60,771 nucleotides of DNA from Pseudomonadota bacterium (GCA_023410905.1 JAEYPL010000256.1:1-60771), one strand, 5' to 3'; counted from the stretch's first letter, positions 1 through 10,813 are shown. The notes: generated by a model not told the origin, from the letters alone. Numbers and translations are program-made.

Positions 1-1651
<1,651 letters not shown>

Positions 1652-1750
1652 GTCAAAGGTGTCCTGGAGGCCTGAATTTATTGCAGATTCTTATAGCACA
1701 ACAGCGCTTGGAACGGATGCGAAATCGTCGCGACTGCGACATGATTTCCA

Positions 1751-1766
1751 GCGATAAAAATATCGC
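1751..1766. promoter_or_regulatory. Short AT-rich dyad in the gyrB leader
   Basis: GCGATA-AAAA-TATCGC is a perfect 6-base inverted repeat in the recF-gyrB gap, about 85 bases upstream of the gyrB start. The surrounding 80 bases are much more AT-rich than the rest of the window, as expected for a promoter region. On the minus strand a TTGACC hexamer lies just upstream of it. Whether it is an operator, part of a promoter or chance is unresolved. Confidence 0.25.
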
Positions 1767-1814
1767 AAAATCAAGTATTTATGTGGTCAACGATGCACGT
1801 ATGCGGGCTTACCC

Positions 1815-3011
1815 CTATTGCGGGGTTCCGAGTTCGCCCAAAGTGAGCCTTTGCGCGCGTTCGCCAAGGGCCGAAAACGCGTCGATATCCGTGCCCGTCA
1901 TCCAGGCCTGAGTGCCGATCGCGACGATCTCGTCGAAGAGGGCGGCGCGGCGTGATGCATCGAGATGGGCGGCGATTTCGTCGAGCAGCAGGATGGGGGC
2001 GGCGCCCTGCCGGCGCTCGGCCATCAGCTCGGCATGGGCGAGGATCAGGCCGACCAGCAGCGCCTTCTGCTCGCCCGTCGAGCACTGCCGCGCAGGCGCA
2101 TCCTTGGGGCCATGGCCGACCACGAGATCGCTGCGGTGCGGGCCGTCGAGTGCGCGGCCGGCGCCGCGGTCGCGGTCGCGGACATTGGCGAGTGTGCGCG
2201 CATAGGCATCCTCGACCTCGACTGCCGGGCGCTCGGCCAGCGCCGCTTCGAGCGCGCCTTCGAGTTCGAGCTTCGCCCAGGGAAAGGCGGAGGCTGTCGC
2301 GCGGTCGCGCCGTGCCTCGATCATGGTGGCCAGAGCCGCGACCGTCTGCGCGCGTGCGGCCGCCATGGCGACCCCTGTCTCCGCCATGACGATTTCGAGG
2401 CCTTCGAGCCGCGCATTCTCGCGCACGCCCTCTTCGAGCAGTCGATTGCGCTGCGCCATGGCGCGCTCGAAGTGATTGACGCGCGTACGGTAGCCGGGAT
2501 CGAAGCACAGGATCATGCGGTCGAGAAAGCGGCGGCGATCACCACCCGCGCCCGTGAAAAGGCCGTCCATCGCCGGCGTGAGCCAGACCATCTCCACGTA
2601 GTCGGCGAGAATGCCGGAGCCGCTCTGCTGTTCCCCATCGATCCGCACTGTGCGGCCCGTGCGATTGGAGGCTGTGCTGACGCCCGTCAGACCCGTGCCG
2701 ATGTCTACTGGCCCGATCGGCGTGTGCACGCGCGCGGCAACGGCCCACGCGTCGGCGCCGCGCCGTGCGATCTCCGGATAGGGTGCGCGCCTGAGGCCTT
2801 GCCCCGGCGCCAGCAGCGAGATGGCCTCGATGAGGTTGGTCTTGCCGGCGCCGTTCGGTCCCGTCAGCACGACAGGGCGCGCGTCGAAGGTTTGCGAGAA
2901 GCGCGTGTGATTGCGGAAATCGGTAAGCGTCAGGCGCTCGACCCACACGCGCGCGCCTGCGCCTGGCGACTCCATGCCGGAAACTTCAGCCATGCCTTCG
3001 TGTGCCGTCAC
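1815..3011 (-). CDS. recF: DNA replication and repair protein RecF
   Basis: RecF is an SMC-like ATPase that helps load RecA at single-strand gaps and stalled forks. The 398-residue product has the expected N-terminal signature LTDFRNHTRF and the Walker A motif GPNGAGKTNLIEAISLL. An ABC-type signature (STGEQKALLVGLILAHAEL) lies near residues 310-330, followed by a Walker B ILLLDEIAAHLD. I chose the GTG at 3011 because it overlaps the dnaN stop as GTGA, a translational coupling arrangement. An in-frame ATG six codons later (MAEVSG) is an equally possible start. The gene sits between dnaN and gyrB on the same strand, the usual bacterial order. Confidence 0.95.
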   Translation of the reverse strand: MTAHEGMAEVSGMESPGAGARVWVERLTLTDFRNHTRFSQTFDARPVVLTGPNGAGKTNLIEAISLLAPGQGLRRAPYPEIARRGADAWAVAARVHTPIGPVDIGTGLTGVSTASNRTGRTVRIDGEQQSGSGILADYVEMVWLTPAMDGLFTGAGGDRRRFLDRMILCFDPGYRTRVNHFERAMAQRNRLLEEGVRENARLEGLEIVMAETGVAMAAARAQTVAALATMIEARRDRATASAFPWAKLELEGALEAALAERPAVEVEDAYARTLANVRDRDRGAGRALDGPHRSDLVVGHGPKDAPARQCSTGEQKALLVGLILAHAELMAERRQGAAPILLLDEIAAHLDASRRAALFDEIVAIGTQAWMTGTDIDAFSALGERAQRLTLGELGTPQ

Positions 3012-4126
3012 ACCCGCATCGGCATCAGAACGTAGAGGGCGCTCTCATCGCCGACGTCCTTGAGGATGGTCGGTGAGCCCGGATCAGAGAGAAGAAACTT
3101 CAGCGAGTCGCTCTCGAGTTGGCCCGAAATATCGAGCAGATAGCGTGCGTTGAAGCCAATCTCCATGGCCGGCGCCGAGAATTGCGCGTCGACTTCCTCG
3201 GTCGCGCTGCCGCCGTCGGGATTGTTCACGGAGAGCACGAGCTTGCCCGGTGCGATGTTCAACTTCACGGCGCGCACGCGCTCGCTCGCGATGGTCGAGA
3301 CGCGATCGACAGCACCCATGAACACCTGGCTCGAAACCTCGAGCACCTTGTCGTTCGACTGCGGGATGACGCGGCCGTAGTCGGGGAATGTGCCGTCCAC
3401 GAGCTTCGAGGTCATGGTGATCGGGCCGATCTCGACACGCACCTTGGCCGGCGAGACCTCGACGCGGACGGGCGCGTCGCTCGCTTCGATCAAGCGATAG
3501 AGTTCGTGCACGGTCTTGCGTGGGATGATGATGCCCGACATCCCGTCGACGCCGCCGGGCTGGGCGAGGTCGAACTGCGCGAGCCGGTGCCCATCCGTCG
3601 CAACGGCGCGCAGGCATGGCTTGCCGTCGGCCTTTGCGGGGTGGAGGTAGATGCCGTTGAGGTAGTAGCGCGTCTCTTCCGTCGAGATGGCAAAGCGCGT
3701 CTTCTCGATGAGGCGCTTGAGGTCGCCCGAGGCGATCTCGAAGCTGTGCGACATCTGTCCGGCTGCGAGATCCGGGAAATCATCGGCCGGCAGCGCCTGC
3801 AAGGCAAAGCGCGCATGGCCAGCGATGATCGAGACGCGTTCGCGCTCCGGCTCGCGCTCGATGCGGATCTGGACGCCGTCTGGGAGCTTGCGCACGATAT
3901 CGTGGAGCATGTGCGCGGGCACCGTCACGGCGCCGGGCGTCGTGACGTTGGCGGAAACGCTCTCGACGACCTCGCGCTCGAGGTCGGTCGCCTTGAGTTG
4001 GAGGCCCTCGGCGTTGGCGCGGAGCAGCACGTTGGACAGGATCGGGATCGTCGTGCGCTTTTCGACGACGCTCGCGACGTGCCCGAGTGCGCGCAGAAGG
4101 TCGCCACGTTCAATGACAAACCGCAT
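3008..4126 (-). CDS. dnaN: DNA polymerase III subunit beta (sliding clamp)
   Basis: DnaN is the ring-shaped processivity clamp of the replicative polymerase and the docking site for many repair factors. The 372-residue product begins MRFVIERGDLLRALGHV and ends with the conserved YVLMPMRV tail, matching the usual alphaproteobacterial length. VATDGHRLAQ in the second domain and DGTFPDYGRVIP in the third are family hallmarks. The start at 4126 is preceded by AGGTGG at 8 bases; a frame extending further upstream would add 39 residues with no homology to clamps. It overlaps recF by the last bases of its stop codon. No dnaA lies directly upstream; the next same-strand gene is a kinase. Confidence 0.97.
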   Translation of the reverse strand: MRFVIERGDLLRALGHVASVVEKRTTIPILSNVLLRANAEGLQLKATDLEREVVESVSANVTTPGAVTVPAHMLHDIVRKLPDGVQIRIEREPERERVSIIAGHARFALQALPADDFPDLAAGQMSHSFEIASGDLKRLIEKTRFAISTEETRYYLNGIYLHPAKADGKPCLRAVATDGHRLAQFDLAQPGGVDGMSGIIIPRKTVHELYRLIEASDAPVRVEVSPAKVRVEIGPITMTSKLVDGTFPDYGRVIPQSNDKVLEVSSQVFMGAVDRVSTIASERVRAVKLNIAPGKLVLSVNNPDGGSATEEVDAQFSAPAMEIGFNARYLLDISGQLESDSLKFLLSDPGSPTILKDVGDESALYVLMPMRV

Positions 4127-4320
4127 TTTGAATCCCACCTGACAAACGTCGCATCGTACGCCCGTGGCCTGAGTACGGAGACAGTAAAACCCCCGACGCA
4201 CATGTTTTGTATGCCGAGTCCGCCACGATTCGTTGTGGCTCAAACTTGGACTTCCCAGGCCCGTTTGGCAAGCAAAACGGCACGTTTATCACTGGGCGCT
4301 GAGGCAACCTGGACCTGTTC

Positions 4321-6699
4321 TCACGTGCCGCTGCGGGCCATGAACGCCGTGGACCAGAGACGGACCACCCCATCGGCCCCTGCCGAAGCCAGCGTTGTCC
4401 CGTCCGGGGCGAAGCTCAGCGCGCGTACTTCGCCCGTGTGCCCGGCAAAGGTGCGTGGCGGCCGGTGCCGGGTCACATCCCAGAGGCGCACGCGCCCGTC
4501 CCGGCCGGCCGTAGCGAGCCAGCGCCCGTCTCCTGAAAAGGCGAGGGCGGCCGCGGTTCCCGTATGGGCCTGGATCGAGCGCTCAACGCGGCGCGTCGTC
4601 ATGGACCAGATGCGGACATTGCCGGCGAGATCGCCCGAGGCGAGGCGGCGCCCATCGGGCGCAAAGGCGAGGGAGGCAATGGGCTCGCGATGACCACGAT
4701 AGATGCGCGTCTCCGCCAGCGTTTCGGCACTCCACGTGCGGACCGTGCGGTCGGCGCCGCCCGAGGCAATGAGGTTGCGCGGCGCGGAGAAAGTGACCGC
4801 CTGCACGGCGTTCTCGTGGCCATCGAACACATGGACCGGCAACACGGGCGTGCGGGCATCCAGCAGCGTGAGCTTGCCGTCGTTGCCGGCGGCGAGTACG
4901 CGCTCCGGCGAGCCCGCGAAGGCCACTGACGAGATGTCGGCCTCGTTGCGCTTGAAGGCTGCGACGCGCAGGCCGTACTCCAGATCCCACAGCGTGATGC
5001 GGCCGTCCTTGTGTCCGGTTATGGCGCGGGTCGGGCCGACGGTGAGTGACGTCGCGGCGCCGGCATCGAGGTCGATGCTGCGGAAAAGCGTGCGCGTGCT
5101 GGTGTGCCAGATTTTTAGGGTGGCATCCTCGCCCGCGGTGACGATGAAGCGCCCATCGGACGTGTGGCCGACGCTCGCGACGCCGCCCTTATGGCCATTG
5201 ATTTCGCCGACCTGTGGCGAGGCGATCTGGCCGCTCGTGATCGTGCCTGCGCCCTGGCGCTCGGAGCGAGGCGGCGCATTCTGGTAGTTGACGGCAAGCC
5301 AAGCCACCCCGAAGCCGATCATGGCCTTGACGAGAAGCGGGCGCCACCAGCGGCTCTTCTTCTTTGTTTTCATGGCCTTTGGATTGCGGCGCGGCACAGG
5401 GACCGGCAGGTTGGCTTTTTTAGGCGGAGCTTCGACGACGGCGACAGCAGCAGGGGCGGCACTGGCTTTCGCTGCTTGCTTTACTTGCGGCGCCGCGATG
5501 GGTTCCCTTGCTGGCGCGTTCGCCTTGGCCTCCGCGCGTCGCGCGCGCCATTCGCTGAAGATCGCCGCAACTTTTCCTGAGGAAATCGGGCGATCCGGAG
5601 TCTCGACGGGCGGCGTAGCCAATGCAACATCGCCATCGGCCTTCGCCGCGGATTTCTTGGCCTCCTTCGCCTCCTTGATGATCTTCGGGACGGCGGCCGG
5701 TTCGCTTTCCTTAGGTTTGGGCGGCGCTTTCGCTTTGGGCTTGGGTGGTGCGCTGTCCGCCGTCCGGACCTTCGCCGGCTCGGGGGGTGTCAGCGCAATC
5801 TCTGCTGCCTCTTCCGGCTTACCGGGTGGCGCCATGAGCTGCTTGCGCCACACGTCGATCGAGCGTGGCCGTGAGGTGATATCTAGGGCCAGCGCCGCAT
5901 CGATCGCCGCGAGGAAGCCCGGCCGATACGAGCTGATGGCGGCATCGCGCGCCGGCACCATTTCGTCGGCCACCATGCGGGAGGGCGCATCCGGAGGGCG
6001 CTTGCCCGTCACGGCCTGATAGAGCGTCGCACCGAGCGAATAGATGTCCGTCCACGGGCCCTGCTGGCGTGCGTTTGTCGCGTACTGCTCATAGGGGCTG
6101 TACCCCGGCTTCACGAGCGCCGACACGGTGCGTGAATGCTGGGCGATGTCGCTCCGCGCCGAGCCGAAGTCGATCATGACGGGCGAGCCGTCATTGCGGA
6201 TGATGATGTTGTCCGGCGCGATGTCGCGATGGAGGAAGTCCGAGGCGTGGATCAGCGACAGCGCGTCCAGCAGCGGAGGCACGACGCGGTCGAGTTCATG
6301 CTGGCGCGGCGCGCGGCCGAGCGCCTTGAGCCAGGCCTTGAAGCTCTTGCCGTCCTCGTAGTGCAGCACGATGAAGCCGGAGTTGGCTTCGCGGAAAAAG
6401 CGGTACACGCGGACGATGTTCGGATGATCGAACCGGGCGAGCGTGCGTGCTTCGTCGAGGAACCGGTCGAGCCCCCACTGGTAGTCGCCCGTGCAATCCT
6501 GCGAGCGGGGCTGGGCGCCCTGCTTCAAGTCGCGAATGGCGAAATCGACCGGGAAATACTCTTTGATCGTCACCATGCGCGCGAGCGGGACTTCTTCGGC
6601 GAGATAAGTGATGCCGAAGCCCCCGGCGCCGAGGACGCGCTCGATGCGATAGTCCTCCGCGAGGCGCGTACCCTCTGGTAATGCGGCGAGATTTGTCAT
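4321..6699 (-). CDS. Membrane-anchored Ser/Thr kinase with C-terminal WD40 propeller
   Basis: This 792-residue protein has an N-terminal Hanks-type kinase domain (about 15-290), a long Pro/Ala/Lys-rich linker (about 300-450), one membrane helix after a KKKSR stop (about 451-472) and seven WD40 repeats (about 498-792) forming a full propeller. Kinase motifs are the glycine loop GAGGFGITYL, K46 in VTIKEYFP, HRDIAPDN (D159, N164) and DFGSAR (177-182). The catalytic loop has Ala where the usual HRDxK lysine would be, a variant I recall from a proteobacterial kinase subfamily. The layout implies a cytoplasmic kinase and a periplasmic propeller sensor. The ATG at 6699 fits the kinase N-terminus, but no good ribosome site is visible, so the start is uncertain. 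The substrate is unknown and no phosphatase gene lies nearby. Confidence 0.9.
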   Translation of the reverse strand: MTNLAALPEGTRLAEDYRIERVLGAGGFGITYLAEEVPLARMVTIKEYFPVDFAIRDLKQGAQPRSQDCTGDYQWGLDRFLDEARTLARFDHPNIVRVYRFFREANSGFIVLHYEDGKSFKAWLKALGRAPRQHELDRVVPPLLDALSLIHASDFLHRDIAPDNIIIRNDGSPVMIDFGSARSDIAQHSRTVSALVKPGYSPYEQYATNARQQGPWTDIYSLGATLYQAVTGKRPPDAPSRMVADEMVPARDAAISSYRPGFLAAIDAALALDITSRPRSIDVWRKQLMAPPGKPEEAAEIALTPPEPAKVRTADSAPPKPKAKAPPKPKESEPAAVPKIIKEAKEAKKSAAKADGDVALATPPVETPDRPISSGKVAAIFSEWRARRAEAKANAPAREPIAAPQVKQAAKASAAPAAVAVVEAPPKKANLPVPVPRRNPKAMKTKKKSRWWRPLLVKAMIGFGVAWLAVNYQNAPPRSERQGAGTITSGQIASPQVGEINGHKGGVASVGHTSDGRFIVTAGEDATLKIWHTSTRTLFRSIDLDAGAATSLTVGPTRAITGHKDGRITLWDLEYGLRVAAFKRNEADISSVAFAGSPERVLAAGNDGKLTLLDARTPVLPVHVFDGHENAVQAVTFSAPRNLIASGGADRTVRTWSAETLAETRIYRGHREPIASLAFAPDGRRLASGDLAGNVRIWSMTTRRVERSIQAHTGTAAALAFSGDGRWLATAGRDGRVRLWDVTRHRPPRTFAGHTGEVRALSFAPDGTTLASAGADGVVRLWSTAFMARSGT

Positions 6700-7031
6700 T
6701 CGTGCCGTCGCCGCACGCGGTGTCGATCGCTGCCGCCGAGATTGCGGCGCGCGGCCAATCTCGCACGTCCTCTGCCCGTCGTTGCCCTCACGGAACCCGG
6801 CCTCCGCGTCTGTCGGCAAGAAACAAGGTCAGGCGACCGAATCTCCCCTGGAAGTGCCCTTAAAGCAGCGTCGATTTGCGGGCAACAATGTGGCGGAAGC
6901 ACGGGCGAAACATGCCTTCTGTGTCAAGTGCCTAGCGGGGGGATGAACAAGTAATTCAGCGTGGGTTCACATGAATTCGAATAATCTTCGTATCAGCGCT
7001 GGGAGAACGCAGAGCTACGAAGGAGTGAAGC
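6700..7031. other. Divergent intergenic region
   Basis: These 332 bases separate the kinase gene (minus) from a small secreted protein (plus) and must hold promoters for both. The right-hand 80 bases are AT-rich and contain the strong AAGGAG ribosome site for the plus-strand gene. I find no convincing -35/-10 pair, dyad, RNA gene or additional coding region. Confidence 0.5.
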
Positions 7032-7337
7032 ATGAAACGAACTCTTCTGGCAGCAGTAGTTGGTGGATTTATTGCACTGGTGGGCGGCGCTGTTACAGCG
7101 CAGGCGGCTCCGATTACGGTGCCAAAGAGCACCGAGGCCGGAACTAGTCTTGTGCAGACTACCGGCTACGGCTACAGCCATCGCCGTCACTACCATCGCC
7201 ATCACTGGCGTCACCGCCCGGTGGTCCGTTGGCACCACTATCGTGCCCCACGCCGCTATGTGAGGCCGCACTACCAATACGTTCGGCCGTACCATGGTGG
7301 CTGGTCGTACCGGTACCATCGGCGGCACTACCACTAA
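7032..7337 (+). CDS. Small secreted His/Arg/Tyr-rich protein
   Basis: This 101-residue protein has a clear signal peptide (MKRTLLAAVVGGFIALVGG, cleaved near AQA-AP). The mature part ends in about 57 residues dominated by His, Arg and Tyr (13 His and 14 Arg by my count), with repeated HRRHYH, RHHWRHR and RYVRPHY blocks. AAGGAG 7 bases upstream fixes the start and a terminator follows, so it is probably monocistronic. Such proteins are common in Hyphomicrobiales with no established function. The composition could suit metal binding or interaction with an anionic surface, but that is inference. It resembles the proteins at 33471 and 20661 only in style, not by alignable sequence. Confidence 0.82.
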   Translation: MKRTLLAAVVGGFIALVGGAVTAQAAPITVPKSTEAGTSLVQTTGYGYSHRRHYHRHHWRHRPVVRWHHYRAPRRYVRPHYQYVRPYHGGWSYRYHRRHYH

Positions 7338-7348
7338 GGCTGCAGCCT

Positions 7349-7393
7349 AAACGGACGGCCGGTCGACAATCCGTCGGCCGGCCGTTTCCGTTT
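7349..7393 (+). terminator. Rho-independent terminator
   Basis: An ACGGCCGG/CCGGCCGT-type stem with one small interruption is followed by TTTCCGTTT, 12 bases after the stop of the small secreted protein gene. Confidence 0.7.
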
Positions 7394-7553
7394 GCGAAGC
7401 ACGCGCCGTAAGGCCGCGCCTCTCGGCAGCGCCGTGCACTGTACGCTTAGGGCCCATGCGGACCGTGTGATCGGCCGCCGTTACGTTTGCCGCTGCTTGC
7501 CGTGCTGCTAATGTGCCGCCGCATTCTCGATCGAAAGCGGAGACAGCACGGGC

Positions 7554-8996
7554 ATGGCGACGATGACGCGGCGGGCTCAGGTGGGAAGCGATGTTCTTGA
7601 GCGCCTCAAGAGTGTCGTTGGCCCCGCCGGTACGATTGATGATCCTTCGGACATCGCGCCTTACTGCCGTGCGTGGCGCGGCATCTGGGAAGGCAACGCG
7701 CCCCTCGTCCTCCGCCCCGCGAATGTCGAGGAGGTTTCGGCGCTCGTCCGCATTTGCGCCGAGACCGGCACGGCCATCGTCCCGCAAGGCGGCATCACCG
7801 GTCTGACGGGTGCCAGCCAGCCGCACGATGATATGAGCGAAGTCATCATCTCGACGCAGCGCATGAAGCGTATTCGCGGCATCGACACGGCGAACGACAC
7901 GATCACCGTCGACGCCGGCGTCATCCTCAAGGAAATCCAGCAGGCGGCGTCGGACGCCAACCGTCTTTTCCCGCTGAGTCTCGGCGCTGAAGGCTCGTGC
8001 CAGATCGGCGGCAACATCTCGACCAATGCAGGCGGCAATCAAGTCCTGCGCTACGGCAATACGCGCGCGCTCGTTCTCGGCCTCGAAGTCGTGCTGGCGA
8101 ACGGCGAGATCTGGAATGGCCTGCGCGGTCTCCGCAAGGACAACACCGGCTACGACATGAAGCAGCTCTTCATCGGCGCCGAAGGCACGCTCGGGATCAT
8201 CACAGGCGCGACGCTGCGACTGTTTCCGAAGCCGTCCGACGCGATCAGCGCCTACATCGGCGTGGAGAGTCCGGCAGCTGCCGTCGAACTGCTCTCGGTT
8301 CTGCGCGGTAAGCTCGGCGAATCCATCTCGGCCTTCGAACTTCTGCGCCGCCAGATTATCGACCTGCTTTTGACGGGCGTTCCGGGCCACAGCGACCCCA
8401 TGCCGAGCACCCATCCATGGTACGTGCTCATGGAGGTTGCCGGCCAAGGCGAGCCGGGTACGCTCAACGGACCGCTCGCCGATGCGCTCGGTGCGGCCAT
8501 GGAGAGCGGCCTCGTGCGCGATGCCATGATCACGACTTCCGGCGAGCAGGCGCGCAAGCTCTGGAAGATGCGCGAGGATCTTGCCGAGGCGCAGAAGTCG
8601 GCCGGCGGTTCGATCGCGCATGACATTTCGGTGCCGCTCTCGCGCATTCCCGAATTCATCGAGAAGGCCGATGCGGCGGTCGAGAAGGCCTATCCCGGCG
8701 TGCGTCATTGCTGCTTCGGGCATGTCGGCGACGGCAACCTGCACTACAATCCGATCCGTCCCGCGGACTGGACGTACGAGCGGTTCCACGCCGAGTACCC
8801 GAGCATGAACAAGATCGTGCACGACATCGTCGTGTCGCTTGGCGGATCGATCAGCGCCGAGCACGGCATCGGCCGCCTGCGCATGGAAGAGAACTACCGC
8901 TACAAGAGCCCTGTCGAGATAGGCATGATGACGGCGGTGAAGATGGCGCTCGATCCCAAGAACATCATGAATCCGGGCAAGGTGCTGCGCGGCTGA
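7554..8996 (+). CDS. FAD-linked oxidase (D-2-hydroxyacid / D-2-hydroxyglutarate dehydrogenase-like)
   Basis: This 480-residue flavoprotein belongs to the PCMH-type FAD family that includes GlcD, D-lactate dehydrogenase and D-2-hydroxyglutarate dehydrogenase. The FAD domain (about 40-225) has PQGGITGLTGASQP and GNISTNAGGNQVLRYGNTR. The C-terminal substrate domain carries CFGHVGDGNLHYN, typically a metal-ligand loop, and ends with SAEHGIGRL and ALDPKNIMNPGKVL. No iron-sulfur domain is fused, so electrons probably pass to a quinone or electron-transfer flavoprotein. It is first in a same-strand run with two hydroxyisobutyrate dehydrogenase paralogues 44 bases downstream, which suggests hydroxyacid catabolism. 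The exact hydroxyacid cannot be read from sequence. Confidence 0.88.
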   Translation: MATMTRRAQVGSDVLERLKSVVGPAGTIDDPSDIAPYCRAWRGIWEGNAPLVLRPANVEEVSALVRICAETGTAIVPQGGITGLTGASQPHDDMSEVIISTQRMKRIRGIDTANDTITVDAGVILKEIQQAASDANRLFPLSLGAEGSCQIGGNISTNAGGNQVLRYGNTRALVLGLEVVLANGEIWNGLRGLRKDNTGYDMKQLFIGAEGTLGIITGATLRLFPKPSDAISAYIGVESPAAAVELLSVLRGKLGESISAFELLRRQIIDLLLTGVPGHSDPMPSTHPWYVLMEVAGQGEPGTLNGPLADALGAAMESGLVRDAMITTSGEQARKLWKMREDLAEAQKSAGGSIAHDISVPLSRIPEFIEKADAAVEKAYPGVRHCCFGHVGDGNLHYNPIRPADWTYERFHAEYPSMNKIVHDIVVSLGGSISAEHGIGRLRMEENYRYKSPVEIGMMTAVKMALDPKNIMNPGKVLRG

Positions 8997-9040
8997 GCGT
9001 ACGCAACGGCTCATCGCATTCAAGAAACGGAGGAAACGAA

Positions 9041-9925
9041 ATGGCACGCATAGGCTTCATCGGCCTTGGCAACATGGGCCTGCCCATGGCCGGCAATCTC
9101 GTCAAGGCGGGCCATCAGGTGCTCGGCTTCGACCTCGTGACATCGAATGTCGAGAAGGCAGTCGCGTGCAAGGTCGAGAAGGCGAATGGTGCGCTCGACG
9201 TTGCGAAGGACGCGGACTGCGTCATCACCATGCTGCCGGCCGGCAAACATGTGCTGGATGTGTGGGGCAGCGGTCTTCTCTCGGCGGCAAAGCCCGGTAC
9301 GATCTTCATCGATTGCTCGACGATCGATGTGGCGTCGGCGCGTGCGGCGCACGACATGGCAGCGAAGGCGGGAATGCTCTCGCTCGATGCGCCTGTCTCC
9401 GGTGGGGTCGGCGGTGCCGAAGGCGCGACGCTCACGCTGATGGTCGGTGGCACGAAGGACGCCTTCGCCAAGGGGCAGCCCATTCTTTCGGGCGTCGGCA
9501 AGAAGGTCGTGCATTGCGGCGATCCGGGCGCGGGTCAGTCGGCGAAGATCTGCAACAACATGATGCTGGCGATCACCATGATCGGCACCTGCGAGGCCTT
9601 CAATCTCGCGGAGAAGCTTGGTCTCTCGCACGAAGCGCTGTTCGATGTCGCATCGACCTCGTCGGGTCAGAGCTGGGCGGTGACCACGTACTGCCCCGTT
9701 CCTGGTCCTGTTCCGACGTCGCCTGCCAACAACCACTACAAGCCGGGCTTCGCGGCCGCGCTCATGCAGAAGGATCTCGGGCTTGCGCAGGAGGCCGCGC
9801 GAAGTGCCGGCGCCTCGACGCCGATGGGGGCCGCGGCGAGCCAGCTCTACAACTTGTTTGTTTCGCAGGGCCACGCTGGAGATGACTTCTCCGGCATCAT
9901 CAACATGATCAAAGGGAAGGCCTGA
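9041..9925 (+). CDS. mmsB: 3-hydroxyisobutyrate dehydrogenase family protein (paralogue 1)
   Basis: This family oxidises 3-hydroxyisobutyrate to methylmalonate semialdehyde with NAD in valine catabolism; relatives act on other beta-hydroxyacids. The 294-residue product has the N-terminal Rossmann motif GFIGLGNMGLPMAGNL, the substrate motif DAPVSGGVGGAEGATL and the catalytic lysine in GQSAKICNNM. The ATG at 9041 has ACGGAGGAAA in front, an excellent ribosome site. It is followed after three bases by a closely similar gene of the same length, a tandem duplication. I place the symbol here by overall resemblance, but which paralogue is the true valine-pathway enzyme is not settled by sequence. 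Confidence 0.87.
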   Translation: MARIGFIGLGNMGLPMAGNLVKAGHQVLGFDLVTSNVEKAVACKVEKANGALDVAKDADCVITMLPAGKHVLDVWGSGLLSAAKPGTIFIDCSTIDVASARAAHDMAAKAGMLSLDAPVSGGVGGAEGATLTLMVGGTKDAFAKGQPILSGVGKKVVHCGDPGAGQSAKICNNMMLAITMIGTCEAFNLAEKLGLSHEALFDVASTSSGQSWAVTTYCPVPGPVPTSPANNHYKPGFAAALMQKDLGLAQEAARSAGASTPMGAAASQLYNLFVSQGHAGDDFSGIINMIKGKA

Positions 9926-9928
9926 GCC

Positions 9929-10813
9929 ATGGCGAACATCGCATTCATCGGCCTTGGCAACATGGGTGGCCCGATGTCGGGCAACCTCGTGAAGGGTCAA
10001 CACAAGGTGCGCGGCTTCGATCTCGTTGCCGATCTGCGTGCTGCGGCCGAGAAGGAAGGCGTGCAGATCGCAGCGTCCGCGCAGGATGCCGTGAAGGGCG
10101 CCGATGTCGTCATCACCATGCTGCCGCAGGGCAAGCATGTGCTGAGCGTCTGGCGCGATATCATCGAGGCGGTGCCGGCAGGCGCGCTCATGATCGACTG
10201 CTCGACGATCGACGTCGCGAGCGCGAAGGAAGCGCACGCCATTGCGGCCGCGCGCGGTCTCGATGTCGTCGACGCGCCCGTTTCAGGCGGTACGGTTGGC
10301 GCCAAGGCAGCGACGCTCACGCTGATGCTCGGCGGCACGGATCAGGCTGTTGCCCGCGCGCGCCCGATCCTCGAAAAGGTCGGCAGCAAGGTCGTGCACT
10401 GCGGCGGTGCGGGGCTCGGGCAAGCGGCCAAGATCTGCAACAACATGATGGCCGGCATCAACATGGTCGCCGCGTCGGAGGGCTTCGCGCTTGCCGAGCG
10501 CCTCGGCCTCTCCGCGCAATCGCTGTTCGATGTGGTCTCGACATCTTCGGGCCAGTCGACCGCCGCCGTTGGCTTCTGTCCGGTGCCTGGGCTCTCCGAG
10601 CGTGCGGCCTCGAACAACGACTACAAGCCGGGTTTCGCGCTGGCGCTCATGCTCAAGGACCTGCGGCTCGCGCAGTCGGCGGCGGCCTCCGTCGGCGCGA
10701 CAAGCCCCTTAGGCGCACTCGCTGTGCAGCTCTATGCGCTGCATGACCTCGCAGGCGAGGGCGGCATGGATTTCTCGCACATCTACACAATGATCCGCGG
10801 CGCTCAGGAATAA
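9929..10813 (+). CDS. 3-hydroxyisobutyrate dehydrogenase family protein (paralogue 2)
   Basis: This is a second 294-residue beta-hydroxyacid dehydrogenase beginning three bases after the first. It keeps the Rossmann motif AFIGLGNMGGPMSGNL, the DAPVSGGTVGAKAATL loop and the catalytic lysine in GQAAKICNNM. By eye about half of the residues match its neighbour, with divergence concentrated in the middle and in the cofactor-proximal loop after the third beta strand. Identical length and adjacency point to an old tandem duplication that has since diverged, perhaps for a different hydroxyacid such as tartronate semialdehyde or a longer 3-hydroxyacid. Translation is probably coupled to the upstream gene because there is no room for an independent promoter. 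Confidence 0.85.
   Translation: MANIAFIGLGNMGGPMSGNLVKGQHKVRGFDLVADLRAAAEKEGVQIAASAQDAVKGADVVITMLPQGKHVLSVWRDIIEAVPAGALMIDCSTIDVASAKEAHAIAAARGLDVVDAPVSGGTVGAKAATLTLMLGGTDQAVARARPILEKVGSKVVHCGGAGLGQAAKICNNMMAGINMVAASEGFALAERLGLSAQSLFDVVSTSSGQSTAAVGFCPVPGLSERAASNNDYKPGFALALMLKDLRLAQSAAASVGATSPLGALAVQLYALHDLAGEGGMDFSHIYTMIRGAQE

Noticed and set aside
4127..4320. Replication origin or dnaA near dnaN
   Set aside because: I see no DnaA gene and no cluster of TTATCCACA-type boxes in the gap.
3119..4693. Open frame of 524 codons on the plus strand across dnaN
   Set aside because: It runs antisense to dnaN in high-GC codon-biased sequence, shows no family motif and no ribosome site.
7347..9047. Open frame of 566 codons on the minus strand across the FAD oxidase
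   Set aside because: It is antisense to a well-supported flavoprotein gene and its product is Arg/His/Asp-rich low-similarity sequence.
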